From Chara braunii (Eukaryota; Streptophyta; Charophyceae; Charales; Characeae): DNA of 32,307 nucleotides. The position numbers and the translations under genes are program-made. How positions within the stretch are numbered: the first letter of the stretch is position 1; each line of letters opens with the position of its first letter. The DNA lies in NCBI GenBank assembly GCA_003427395.1, contig BFEA01000026.1, forward strand, positions 3,249,969 through 3,282,275. The letters run 5' to 3'. This document shows positions 22,649 to 32,307 of this stretch, piece by piece. The notes beneath the pieces are model-generated. The model saw only the letters and a list, made by a program, of their open reading frames with translations, searched no databases and had not been told where the DNA came from.

Positions 22649-23799
22649 ATGGCTCTCGCAGGCGATCTACAACATGCGGCTGCTCATTGGATCTCCACCC
22701 TGCATGATGGTCGGCACCGACTGCTACAGATGGTGGCTGCTCTCTCTTCGCCGGCGTCGAAATGGATGGAGGTTGATGGGGGAGCGACCTCCCTGTTCCG
22801 CTGGGTGGAGAATACCATGGAGCTCATGTTGGAGGTGGTCTGGGTTTTGGAGCAGGGACCCGATTCTATGCTTGATGCCCTCCTCGATCAGCGCCAGATG
22901 GACGATCTTATAAGCCAGTGCTACGAGCTGCTAGACGAGGGCCAGGTTCAGGGGACGGCCCTGGTCCATCGCTTGAGTGGAGCGCTGCCAGTGAGCATGG
23001 GTGCTCCTGATCAGCTACTTGTCACCCACTCAGGAAAGGCAGTGCAGGGGCCAGCGCTGGTGGAGCGCTTGGGCGGAGAACTGTCAGTCAACTCAGCGGC
23101 ATATGGGCAGTCTCCTATCACTCAACCTGTTACGACATCTACAACAGGATCACATATTATCACTGCTATATCGACTACAACATCTACATCTGCGACGATT
23201 GCTCCTGTGTGCAGTACGGAGGTATCAAACGAACTGGGAGCTTTTTCTATTCAAATGGTTGCTCCTGCGTGCACCACGATGACATCTGATGGAACCGGGG
23301 TGCTTAACAATCAATCATCGAGTTCATTGACATTCAAAAGGTGACGGATGCTCCTGTGGGCATCAAGGAGATATCAAACAAGTCGGGAGCTGTCTCTATT
23401 CAAACAATTGCTTCGGCGTGCATCGCGACACCGTCTAACGAAATGGGGGGATTTTGCAATCAGGCATGGAGCTCACCATCAACAGTATCGACGATACTTC
23501 CTGCTGCGGGTGAGCTGTCGACGGTTTTGCCGAAGCCAGCGGGGAGTGAGGCTCCTGTGCTTTTAGCGGGGATATTAATTGGCATGGCTTCACCACTGAC
23601 ATTGCCTCCATCACCTTCATCAATTGCGCCTGTTGTCCCGACACTTGCTGTGGAGGCTTTGCATGATTTGGAGTGTTCTTCTACAATCAGGGAGACTGTT
23701 TCTTACCTTCCATTGGGCAAGCTGGCCCTCGGGTCTTCACACCGATATGTCCTTCTCACCTTTGCCATTCAGCCTTTCGCACGTGGCGGCGTGGGGTAG
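22649..23799 (+). pseudogene. Hypothetical ORF, frame-broken, with an internal duplication
   Basis: An ATG at 22649 opens 231 codons to TGA 23342-23344. A second frame continues without interruption to TAG 23797-23799. A stretch of about 117 bp is duplicated: frame 1 at about 23200-23315 (APV..TEVSNELGAFSIQMVAPAC) and frame 2 at about 23349-23465 (APV..KEISNKSGAVSIQTIASAC). That the two repeats match at protein level but in different frames suggests a coding ancestry broken by a frameshift between them. The N-terminal third is helical in character (WISTLHDGRHRLLQMVAAL); the rest is rich in Ser, Thr, Pro and Ala, and no domain is recognised. An unmodelled intron near 23300-23345 or a sequencing error could also explain the break. 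Confidence 0.35.
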
Positions 23800-24265
23800 T
23801 GTGATGGGAAGTGGAAGGCTCTCCCTCACCCCTCCCTCCTTTCTTGGTTTTCGTTTGTATTGCTCTGGCTGACAGAAGGAAGAGGGGTGGAGGGGTGCTT
23901 GGAGAGGAAGCTTCTGCACCTGCGGCTGATTGGTGTTTAGCTGTTTTAGTCTGATGGATCGTTTCCACCTTGAACACATGCGCCCACCCTTTTGGCGTGT
24001 CCTATGTTCAGATTCCGTAGCGGTGGGGTGCCATGAGTACTGTTATACCTTGGTCATCATCATTCAGGGTTTCACTTGGTTTGATGATCTGTAGGTAAAG
24101 ATTCTAATTTTCTTCCAATTAGTGTGCTCCCCTTCGGTTTGCGTCTGTGTTAACTACTGTTGCTCAGGGGAAGCTCGACCTGATTACTAATGAATCACTA
24201 AACTCTTTTGCCCTGTTATCATTCTCTTTGCCCTAATGGTATCTCCCCCACTCGTCACCGTGCAG
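23800..24265. other. No recognisable feature
   Basis: Unique-looking sequence without convincing coding potential. Its last 40 bases form a plausible 3' splice context (CTAAT, a CCCCCACTC pyrimidine patch, then GTGCAG ending at 24265) for the candidate exon that follows. Confidence 0.3.
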
Positions 24266-24452
24266 AAGATTAAAGTAGGGGTAATTGAGGAGTGTAGGGC
24301 AGAGCTTGATTCTGCACACAACGGGGTTAATCTCTCCTCACTGGGGAAGCAATCAATGCCCCGGGCTCATGCTATATTCGTGCTATACAGGGAAGCTGTC
24401 TCCAGGGGAGCAGTGGCTGAGGCTCTTCCAGCCCTGATGGGAAGAGGCGTGT
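24266..24452 (+). CDS. Candidate internal exon, unknown product
   Basis: The frame starting ATG 24236 is open through a segment bounded by an acceptor-like CAG ending at 24265 and a strong GTAAGT donor at 24453-24458. It encodes KIKVGVIEECRAELDSAHNG, then SLGKQSMPRAHAIFVLYREA and SRGAVAEALPALMGRG. Composition is protein-like, but I recognise no family. The presumed downstream intron contains the retroinsert at 24483. It could belong with the broken ORF upstream or be a chance frame. Confidence 0.22.
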
Positions 24453-24482
24453 GTAAGTGTTACAATCAATTTCATAATTGGA

Positions 24483-24540
24483 GCCTTGGGCACTGGGTCC
24501 TTTTTCGTCAAAAAAAGAAAAAAGAAAAAAGAAAAGAAGA
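24483..24540 (+). mobile_element. 3' end of a poly(A) retroinsert, plus strand
   Basis: GCCTTGGGCACTGGGTCC and CTTTTTC precede an interrupted A-rich tail (AAAAAAAGAAAAAAGAAAAA). This matches the reverse complement of 3879-3900 apart from one substitution and one added T, so it is the same element family in the opposite orientation. Confidence 0.55.
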
Positions 24541-24822
24541 ATTGTGGAAGCTATACATAGCCTGGTCACACCAAGAATTAAGTTTACCAGACTCCCAACT
24601 AGGCTTGGCTGTCCGCAAACGATTGTTGGATCTATCCTTGGAAATGAAAAGGTGATAATGTCGTGATGGTATTGTATGCTGTGGGGCAAGAAGGGAGGGC
24701 TGTGGTGTGAGGGAGGGTTGGGCAAGTGGTCAGGGACTGAGTGGGCTCACCGAACAATAAGAAGAGCGATTAGGATGTGCTGCTCTGACTACACGAGTGT
24801 ACTATGCCAGAGGGCCATAGCG

Positions 24823-24931
24823 TTTTTTTTGTTTTTTTTGTTTTTTTTTTGTTTTTTTTTCCCCCAATTGGAAACATGCTCCGATCTATTCGTGGGGAGC
24901 AGCATGTGCTGGGAACCGGGCCCAGCGTCCC
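24823..24931 (-). mobile_element. Retroinsert with (A8-10 C)n tail and GCTCCCCAC module
   Basis: T runs of 8, 8, 10 and 9 are separated by single G (24823-24860). On the minus strand they form an A-rich tail directly after the module at 24871-24931, which is about 80% identical by eye to 21089-21149. In this copy the tail directly follows the module, so the module is probably the 3' part of a short retroelement. Confidence 0.5.
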
Positions 24932-25182
24932 ATTCAAGACCATATTGAGAAATTGAGAAATTTATGGACAAATCTTTGAGATAACGTGGCCATTACCTGG
25001 CTTCGGCTAAGAAAGACAACTGTGTAATCTACACAAGAGCACTAAATTCCCTAACCCCCAAAGCTCGGATCAAAGGAGCATTCAGAATGAAAAAACCACC
25101 TGCCTTAGGGCCTTTCAGCAGCCCAACCCTACATGCCTCACCCCTATATCCCGAGGCCCAATCTCTAACATGCCCCCAACTG

Positions 25183-26300
25183 CTAGGTTACAGAGTGGCA
25201 CGACCCACCGCAGAAGGCCCCGACCTGCTAGGCCACAGGGCAAAGCGACCCGCCCCGGCTCCGGCCAGCATCGACTGGGCACCAGCTCACCAAAATGCAC
25301 TAGAGTGCCTTCCACCCTCGACAACTCCCCGGATTTCTCTACCAGGTCTCATGCCCTCCTACAGCTTGAGTTTCAGGCAGCGCAACCAAGACCCAACACC
25401 GACCAGCATCGCTCTCGCCTCATCTATTCACAAGTCACTGGGACTCAGGCAGTGAATAGACCAATTGCTACTCAATAGGAACCTTTAGAGGAAAATTTAG
25501 GAAAACCATGGATAACTGCTGACCAATTGCTAGGCTACTCAAGCAGCAATTACTAAGTAAAAAAGGAGAGCCACAAACCCTTGGAATCCCTAACAAAACC
25601 CTCTAAAATTCTCTAACACTGTTTTATTCCCTGTCCAGCTCTCCCATGCCTCATGTCCCCGCCTTGCTAGGTTACAGGGCAACACGACTCACCCCGGCTC
25701 CGACCAACAACCCTCGGTTTACCCTTGGAATGCTTGCCCCAAGGCATCTTAGATCTCTCTACCAGGCCTCACGCTCCTGCTATCAACATGTTACAGGGCA
25801 ACTCCCCAGCACCGACTATTGTTGTTTTGGCATTGAAAAACCGTAAATCCATGAATATAACAACACCGAAGAAGTTGAAAGTGAATTGCAAGAAGTACCC
25901 AGAATCCTAATGCATTCTCAAGACCACCGAAAGCAACTGAGAACAATACAATTCTTTGTGGAAATTGAGAACCATTTAGGATAATTTGGAACTCGATATA
26001 ATCAAAACCACGTTACCCCAGTGCTATTCAACCGACCATCCTACAACTGCCTCAACTCACCTATCCTCGATACCAAGCTCTAGCAGGCCTCACGCCCACA
26101 ACCGCTGGGTTAAAGGGCGGCGCGACCCACCCCAACTTCGACCTGCGCGGTGTTAGTAGCAACTCGCAGTTAGCCACTGGATTGCCTTCCACCCTCGACA
26201 ATTCTCCTGATCTCTCTACGAGGCCTCAACCCCCCACATAACTCAGGTTACAAGGCAGTGCAACCAAACCCCAACTCTGGCCGGCGTCGTTCTGGCATCG
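25183..26300. repeat. Degenerate tandem repeat, period about 438 bp
   Basis: A word like GCTAGGTTACAGGGC followed by CGACCCACCCCGGCTCCG recurs at 25228, 25665 and 26104, 437 and 439 bp apart. A related half-motif follows each at about 25360, 25788 and 26244. Around them CCACCCTCGACAA and TCTCTACCAGGCCTCA words also recur (25307 and 26184; 25336, 25757 and 26214). An extra partial copy lies at 25183. The sequence between the conserved blocks has largely diverged. No ORF spans the units; it is probably an old satellite or local triplication. Confidence 0.5.
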
Positions 26301-26861
26301 GCCAACCTTGAATTCGTGGATATGATGGTGAAACCTGCCGGAGGACGATCCGTTGAATCCACCACCGCGACTAAGGTTTCAAAATATTCGGCTTCCCTCG
26401 TGCACTGGTCGTGCTTGACATACCCAGACCACCTAAACCTTTCCCCTAATCTCCACTCCGGCAAGACTTATCACTGTGGAGCCACCGTCTCCATCGCTGT
26501 TGTGCCCTGTTTCTGTCCTACCAACTAGCCCCCTCGCGAGCAGGACGCATCATATCCTTCCAACTACTCACCCCACTTAGCTAAAAGACACTCACCCTTA
26601 CCTATGTGACCCCAACATGGAGGGGTAAGCTGGAGAGACAAAAACCCACCATCCAAATCCGAGTATATCAAACACGATCAGTGCAAAAATAAGGTACTAG
26701 AAAACAACTCTGCAGGGCGAAATTCCAATACTTACAAATTTAGGTCCTTTAGGGTTTTCAACTCTTTTATAAGATCAATATCCATACACAAAAATTGCTC
26801 AACGAAAAGCAAAACTTAGATAAAAAACAGGATGTTGCTATTTGAAATTTCAAATTATGAC
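26301..26861. other. No recognisable feature
   Basis: Short non-conserved open frames only, with composition becoming AT-rich toward the MITE. Confidence 0.35.
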
Positions 26862-27220
26862 ATCATAAGCTGTGTAGCATTGTGTTCGGGTTCGGTGGCG
26901 GAACCCGAACGTTCGGGACCGAACGAGAACGAGCGCCTAAAGTTTCCGAACGCGAACATAAAAAAAAAAAGCTCTCCAAAAAAGTCTGAAAAAACTATAT
27001 GTTATGTAAAATAATAATACAAACAACTTTTGCCTTGGAGGTATGCTTAAATTCGTAACCAAACTTGAGTTAAAAATCAAGAACAAAAAAAAAGTTTTTT
27101 TTTTTTTTTTTTGAATATGTTCGGCCGAACACGTTCGGGTGGCGTTCGGACGAACACCCGAACATGTTTGGACGATTGGAAAAACTCTGAACATGTTCGG
27201 TGTGCTACACAGATCATAAG
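26862..27220. mobile_element. hAT-like MITE with perfect 8-bp target duplication
   Basis: The 8-bp duplication ATCATAAG occurs at 26862-26869 and 27213-27220. Between them lies a 343-bp element with perfect 10-bp terminal inverted repeats CTGTGTAGCA (26870-26879) and TGCTACACAG (27203-27212). Both subterminal regions are packed with GTTCGG/CCGAAC words in both orientations, probable transposase-binding repeats, and the core is AT-rich with an A9/T18 snap-back near 27085-27112. It has no coding capacity. An 8-bp duplication is typical of hAT elements, but the terminal sequence is not the commonest hAT type. Confidence 0.85.
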
Positions 27221-28208
27221 TACAAAACATCAAATTAAGTGGCTGAAATTTGGAAAATAAGATTACGAGATGAATTTTGAAGTCGAAATAGACTTATAAA
27301 TCTTACGGCTGTGGTTTTCAAATCCAAGGATACAAGAAGTAACTAAAAAAAATTACCAGATGTTGTAATCTGAAGACTAATTTAGATGGTTATACGAGTA
27401 CAGAGCAAAGTAGTCGATTGTAAACTTCGACAATCAATCTTTGAAAAAAAAAAATTACGAATAAAAAATCAGACAAAAATTAGATTTCCAAATTATCCAT
27501 CGGATGTTAAGATCAATAACATTTAATTCACCATCCAAGAAAATATCAGGAAATATACTAGGTTTTGATTTACAAAATGCCAATGAAACATCCCTAACCA
27601 TCAAATCAATTATCGGGGCAGTACTTAGGGTTAAATTTTGAAAAAATGCTGCACTCAGAGCTCCCGTCGCTACATGACGTCGCCTTGGACTTCACTTGAA
27701 GTCACCAATTACTAAAGATCAACACGCACTGCTCCGCTCCCGCAGTCCCCTTGTCGAGCTGCCCAATCGTTGTCTAGACCAAACTCAGCCCCTGCTCCTT
27801 CCTATGGAAGAAGTCACTCCTCCTCCTCACAACCGGTGCTAGTATAGCCCTACGACAAAGTGCACCAACTAGAAGAGATCAGTGGGACGCCCCCCGCCTC
27901 CCTGTTACTCCCCAAACGTGGTTGCTTTGTGAATGACCATGTCAAGCCCGTCAACACAGCTTCACAGAGAATTCATCCAACGACACATGATAACAAAGAA
28001 CCGGAGAAGCGAGAGACAAAGATTAAACACACAAGTTTGAAAGACACCCCCGCGTACGGCTACTCAAAACCACATGTCCCTTTTGTCTCCACATCCACGA
28101 AAGTCTCTAAGAAGCATCATCGCCACACATGATATTGACCCGCCTTGCCCTCGTGAAAGCGCCATCGGAGCTTCGCGTTTCAATGCGTGTTAGGGTTATT
28201 TGCAATAA
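27221..28208. other. AT-rich intergenic DNA, no feature recognised
   Basis: AT-rich to about 27650, then balanced. An open frame at 27860-28132 is Lys/Thr/Pro-rich without a recognisable domain, and I do not call it a gene. Confidence 0.35.
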
Positions 28209-28562
28209 TTCGATAAGAAGTTCAAAAGTTTGAAGTTGCATTGGGAAAATGACAAGCATATCAAACATTTGAACGGGTTGCAAATGTGGGTCAACGAACT
28301 CTTTTCTCCCCTTCAAAAAAACGAAGTGCCTAAGGCTTGCATTACAAATTACAACATTTCAATTTCGCGACTCGAAAATCTGCATAACCCCAGGAGAGAG
28401 GTATTGATTGCTTCCCCACTCCTGGCCAAGTCCATCCCCAACTGCGGCCTGAAAAATGCATTGGCACGGATGGTTAGACAAAATCTCAAAACACTGACAG
28501 AAAATAACCTCGGTCTCGTAATTACAATTAGGCTGAAGCCAAAATCCCTGTTTATCCGTTAA
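28209..28562 (+). CDS. Weak hypothetical ORF
   Basis: The frame is open from just after TAA 28206-28208 to TAA 28560-28562, about 117 codons. It reads FDKKFKSLKLHWENDKHIKH, then LNGLQMWVNEL. The first half has a protein-like amphipathic character, but its only early start would be non-ATG, so if real it is an exon fragment or a remnant. No family is recognised. Confidence 0.15.
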   Translation, partial: FDKKFKSLKLHWENDKHIKHLNGLQMWVNELFSPLQKNEVPKACITNYNISISRLENLHNPRREVLIASPLLAKSIPNCGLKNALARMVRQNLKTLTENNLGLVITIRLKPKSLFIR

Positions 28563-28939
28563 TTTACTTTCCCCACCTATCCTCTAATTTACTGTCCTAA
28601 TTAAATTTTCCAATCGTTAATTCTGATGGCAGGCATAACAAGCCCTAACTAATTAGATACCCACCCAGCTTCGACCCCAATTTATTTTGAAAGTGGAGCA
28701 ACGGCCCAAATCCTGACCTATCCTTTAATCTACTATCCCAATGATTAGAAGTCGCTCATCAATTCCAACACCCTACAAAAGAAACCCTAACTAAGCAAAT
28801 GTCCACCCAACCTACACCAGCGAACCCCAAATTAGGGTTAAGTACCAGCGGCAAATTATCCAATCAGACCAATACCAATTCAACGTATTAACTAACAATC
28901 ATTCGCAAAATCAAGAAACCTAGTACTAATTTAGAAAAT
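28563..28939. other. No recognisable feature
   Basis: AT-rich sequence with several ACCCTAA/CCCTAAC words that are too scattered to be a telomeric array. No ORF of note. Confidence 0.35.
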
Positions 28940-29343
28940 GATAATTTGCAAAATACCCCCATAAGTTGAGATATATGCCAAAATGCCCCTAAAAGATGTG
29001 GGTGAAGCGGAATGCCCCGCTGACAAAAAAACTATTTTGTGAAATACGGTTCAAATACCCCTAGCTTCGGTTGGACCCCCATCTTTGCAATATACCCCTA
29101 CCGGGCACCGTCCAACTTAAGTTTGCAAAATGCCCCAGTACTTGCCAACTTTTCCTAGGCGGCGTAGGCACTATTGCAAAAGGCCAAGGCCCAAACGGTG
29201 TTGTCCAGATTGCAAAGTTGCACGCCCGCTTGACAGGGGCACAACACAAAGATTTTGGCCCAAAAGGGTATTCCGCTCTACCCACATCTTTCAGGGGCAT
29301 TTTGGTATATATCTTAACTTGTGGGGGTATTTTGCAAATTATC
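28940..29343. mobile_element. Fold-back/MITE element with 78-bp terminal inverted repeats
   Basis: 28940-29017 and 29266-29343 are inverted repeats matching at 71 of 78 positions; all seven differences are transitions. The termini read GATAATTTGCAAAATACCCC. Inside, the word AAATRCCCC (R is A or G) recurs on the plus strand at about 28951, 28981, 29010, 29053, 29091 and 29127, roughly every 30-40 bp, which suggests internal repeats of the terminal motif. No target-site duplication is evident with these ends, so the superfamily is uncertain (long repeats would fit a MULE or a fold-back element). It has no transposase. Confidence 0.8.
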
Positions 29344-30475
29344 CCAATTCAAAAAGGAGGCGAATACACGTCAATACCAACGACTAATTACCCAACCAAA
29401 CCAGCATCATGTCAACATACAACTAACATCTCTCCACAAAGCTAGTAAAATGCTTCCACGAAATCATTCAGGTAGAACTACAAACAGGTGTTATTAGCAT
29501 ACAAACTAACCCCAAATTAACAACAATCCTGCCTGAATGGACAACTGAACTGAACCCAACCCAACAAAAAGGGGGCTGTACTACCCCTACACCCCAACCC
29601 TAGCATACTCATCGTAACTCACGAAACTTTAATGATTGATCGAAGTATGAGTGTGGGCCTGAAAGTGCGAGAAGGGGGTGTGCCAAGGATTTTAGGAAAG
29701 TGGAATTGGAGTCCCAAGTCATAATTGAGATCTCTTGTGGACAAATTTCAGAGATATGGATGCAAAATGGGTAAGCGCGGGTGAGCAGAGGTACCACCTC
29801 CGCTGGTTTCGTCGTCTGGGTTGGTCGCATATCTGGTGCACCGCCGGGACGCTATGGCTATCACGCTGGCTTATCACCTGTCGATGTCGTACGTCCCAGG
29901 TCTCGGAAGTTGATGCGGCCAGCCTTAGCCGAAGGCTGTGTGCCCGTCGTTCCTCTTCCAAATGAATTTGTCGGACGAAGTCGGAGGCTCGGTAGTCGTG
30001 GTATTGCAAGCACTCCGAACACGGGGATTGAGGCCACTAAGGAGCAATTGCGAGCCAGGGGACGACGGTTAGGGAGTGATAAGCTAGGCTACGGTGATAG
30101 GGAGGGAATTCGGTCTCCAGGATAATGATTCCGGGTTCCATGACAACGTGACACGTGTATGGGCTAGAGTAGCTGGTGAGATGGGGGATACGGCCCAAGG
30201 CCTGATCGAGGTCCCACTCGCAAACACGTTCGTTCCCTGTTCAGTCAGGGAAATTCGGGGGTTCGGCCATCGATCGCGCCGACAAGCAGGAGCGTTCCCA
30301 ATATTTCCGGAATTCCCGATATCTCAAACAATCGCGATCAATGACACGAAAAGGGATTTCGAAACTCGTTATACTATAAGATGTGCAGAAATTCAGACAT
30401 TCGGGAAGTAAACCGTGTAGAGGTTCTGCAGACACGCGTGTAAGTCGCGACCTTCTTGATCGGGCCTACACGTGA
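29344..30475. other. No recognisable gene
   Basis: From about 29735 to 30130 the sequence is more GC-rich and open in several frames on both strands, but no domain is visible. The rest is unremarkable. Confidence 0.35.
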
Positions 30476-31939
30476 GTGCACAAGACCTGTTCTTCGGTCA
30501 AAGGGGTGAAGGCTAGTGGCTCACGAGATGGATACATGCTTTATCTAATTCATGCACAAACGAAGTATCTGTGCATCCAGCTTCACGAACACACACACAC
30601 CAACCGAAAGAATCGAGGATCCTTATGCAACAATTCTTGTCAACGGTCCGACGATCAGACAAGACTTGATCATAGGTGACTAACCAATCAGATTTGTCGA
30701 TTCAACAAGAAAGAGAGGGAGAGTGAGGGAAGACAACCATACATTGGTCTCTGAGAAGAAACAAAGGAAAAAAAATCCGAGATGCCGATCCAAAAAAGAC
30801 AAGGGCGACTGAGCTGAGTATCAAAATTGCTCAAAGGGATGCAAGAGAAAACAACGGAACACACCCCGTCTCTCACTCTCGCTCTCTCTCTCTTCACAGC
30901 ATCCTGATACGGGCAGTCCGTCGCCTCGCACCCACACAGACTTGTCACCCCGCTTAGTTCGAGCATGCAAGCCAGGTTCGTGTGTACGCCACAGTTGGTC
31001 GCGGCCCCACGTCAACCCCGCATGCCCAACACCAGCTCCTCGGATCGCCCAGCTCTCCACTCACCTTCCAACTCTTGCTCGTTAGCCGATCCTCTCGACC
31101 GCACTAACTCCAAAATTCTTAGAGAGAGCGAGTTAATCGCGCTTGCGAAATTTATAGCATGCATGCGTGCGCATGATACCCGGGGTTGCTTCGAAGCGAG
31201 AAGGAAGAAGAAAGAAGGAAGTGCCTACGACTGCATGGCCAGGCCACGACGTGGGGGACGTAGCCTCACTCCGCACGTCGATCCGGTCATGCAAGCGTTC
31301 AGGCCAATAGGACAAAGGAAGAAGTGCACACACACAGGGACGCCACAAAAGATATCAAGAACGAGAGGATTACAATTGCAATTATGCCCACCAAAATAAA
31401 AATTACAGTTACACGGAAGGATTAAGGTGTGGAAAAGTCGGAGCACAGATCCTAACGCGGCAAAGCGTGCACAAGCAAGAAGCATCGTGCAACAAAAATT
31501 GAGATGCGCCTAAATTCCTAATCTAAATCCTGATTGTAAAAGGAAATTCTGAACAAAGCAAATTCCGAGAGCCTTCGGGGGCTCGTCATCAGTTGAAAAT
31601 GTAAGAATATTTTCCCCGCGCGATGATCGCGCCAAAATTCCCATCCCCCACAACAGAACAAGAAAGAAGCTACGACCACAGTTATCTTTCGCGCTCGCTC
31701 AGGCGCAATAAGCAAAAAACCGTCACAAGATTATCCCGGCCTCGATTTCGAAAAACAAGAAAAGCAAGGGCACCCATGTAATCCAGCGGGCCCTCCCGAT
31801 TCAATCCCCGAAGTAGCCTTGCGCATAAAATCACGCGGTTGTGGAAAACAGTTCGTCACACCCTCTTCTCCCTCTCTGCCTACGGTTTACCGGGCAACTC
31901 TTGGCAAGTGGTCCCGGGCCACTCTGGTAGCCTAGGTCA
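30476..31939. other. Intergenic DNA with short simple repeats
   Basis: An AC run sits near 30590-30599 and a CT run near 30880-30893. Open frames on both strands overlap one another and none resembles a known protein. Confidence 0.35.
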
Positions 31940-32083
31940 TTATATATCTCATCCTCTCAGTACTCTATGTATGGTACGGGGGAACCCCAACCAAACCTGG
32001 AACTGTCCCCAACCCATGGGTTTGGGTTGGCACCACAGCAGTGGTGCGAGAGCAAGGCTTGTATCAGCCTGTCCATCACGATC
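31940..32083 (+). repeat. Dispersed hairpin repeat, copy B
   Basis: It shares with copies A and C the words TCTCATCCTCTCA and GTACGGGGGAAC, and the perfect 7-bp stem GCACCAC/GTGGTGC (hairpin 32030-32047, loop AGCA). Copy C follows directly in the same orientation, 177 bp on, so the two form a tandem dimer. Confidence 0.7.
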
Positions 32084-32256
32084 TTCTCTCATCTATTTCA
32101 TCTTTCTTGGTAGTACTCATCTATCTCATCCTCTCACTAGTCTATGTATAGTACGGGGGAACACCAACCAACCCGGATCTCTCCCCAACCCCCGGGGTAG
32201 GTTGGCACCACATCTGTGGTGCGAGAGCAAGGCTGTACCAGTCCCTCATCACGGTG
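32084..32256 (+). repeat. Dispersed hairpin repeat, copy C
   Basis: The closest relative of copy A at 3649-3811, collinear from the TTCTCTCATCTAT start to GTACCAGTCCCTC. Its hairpin at 32205-32222 keeps the 7-bp stem while the loop is ATCT instead of AGCA. The window ends shortly after, so further tandem copies may exist. Confidence 0.75.
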
Positions 32257-32307
32257 ATGAGGGGTGGGCAGGCATTGCCAATGGTGGAAATCGGTTGTGC
32301 TAGCGCC

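Noticed and set aside
28563-28860. Interstitial telomeric repeat
   Set aside because: ACCCTAA words are scattered singly and not in tandem.
29735-30125. Candidate gene in the GC-richer stretch
   Set aside because: Several overlapping frames on both strands are open because of composition; none shows a recognisable domain or splice context.

Overview
The window looks like nuclear DNA from a streptophyte (a land plant or charophyte-grade alga; I cannot place it further). The signs are: the last exon of a plant-type GT4 glycosyltransferase behind a (CT)n-rich intron; tRNA-derived SINEs with poly(A) tails and target-site duplications; MITE-like elements; a fragment that looks mitochondrial (nad7, nad2 and group II intron domain V pieces); long microsatellites; and very low gene density. 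I see no prokaryotic operon, CRISPR array or viral gene.

The most conspicuous structure, 4258-18941 (14,684 bp, 45% of the window), is an assembly artefact and not biology. It consists of 34 copies of one 395-bp genomic segment, separated by 33 copies of a 38-bp sequence made of the two opposed 19-bp Tn5 mosaic ends. That 38-mer is the Illumina Nextera mate-pair junction adapter. A 395-bp fragment that closed on itself through the adapter makes a loop in an assembly graph, and the assembler or gap filler walked it 33 extra times. Deleting 33 x 433 = 14,289 bp rejoins the flanks around one 395-bp copy and leaves about 18.0 kb of plausible genome, which still includes a 604-base N gap.

Layout. 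1-89 is a (CT)n microsatellite; 99-617 the glycosyltransferase exon; 963-1199 a minus-strand SINE with a 16-bp target-site duplication; 1674-1770 a 28-bp direct repeat; about 1990-2790 mosaic mitochondrial-like DNA; 2850-3350 AT-rich DNA with GC-rich islands; 3649-3811 a dispersed hairpin repeat; 3853-3900 a reverse poly(A) retroinsert end; 4258-18941 the artefact; 18942-19500 AT-rich DNA with microsatellites; 19501-20104 Ns; 20255-20367 a GTTCGG-rich transposon end; 21089-21923 nested retroinserts, including two more SINE copies; 22649-23799 a broken hypothetical ORF with an internal duplication; 24266-24452 a candidate exon; 25183-26300 a degenerate tandem repeat of about 438 bp; 26862-27220 a complete hAT-like MITE with a perfect 8-bp target duplication; 28209-28562 a weak hypothetical ORF; 28940-29343 a fold-back element with 78-bp inverted repeats; 31940-32256 two tandem copies of the hairpin repeat.

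Only the glycosyltransferase is a confident gene. Nothing suggests that genes here work together; the real content is intergenic sequence built from small non-autonomous transposable elements.
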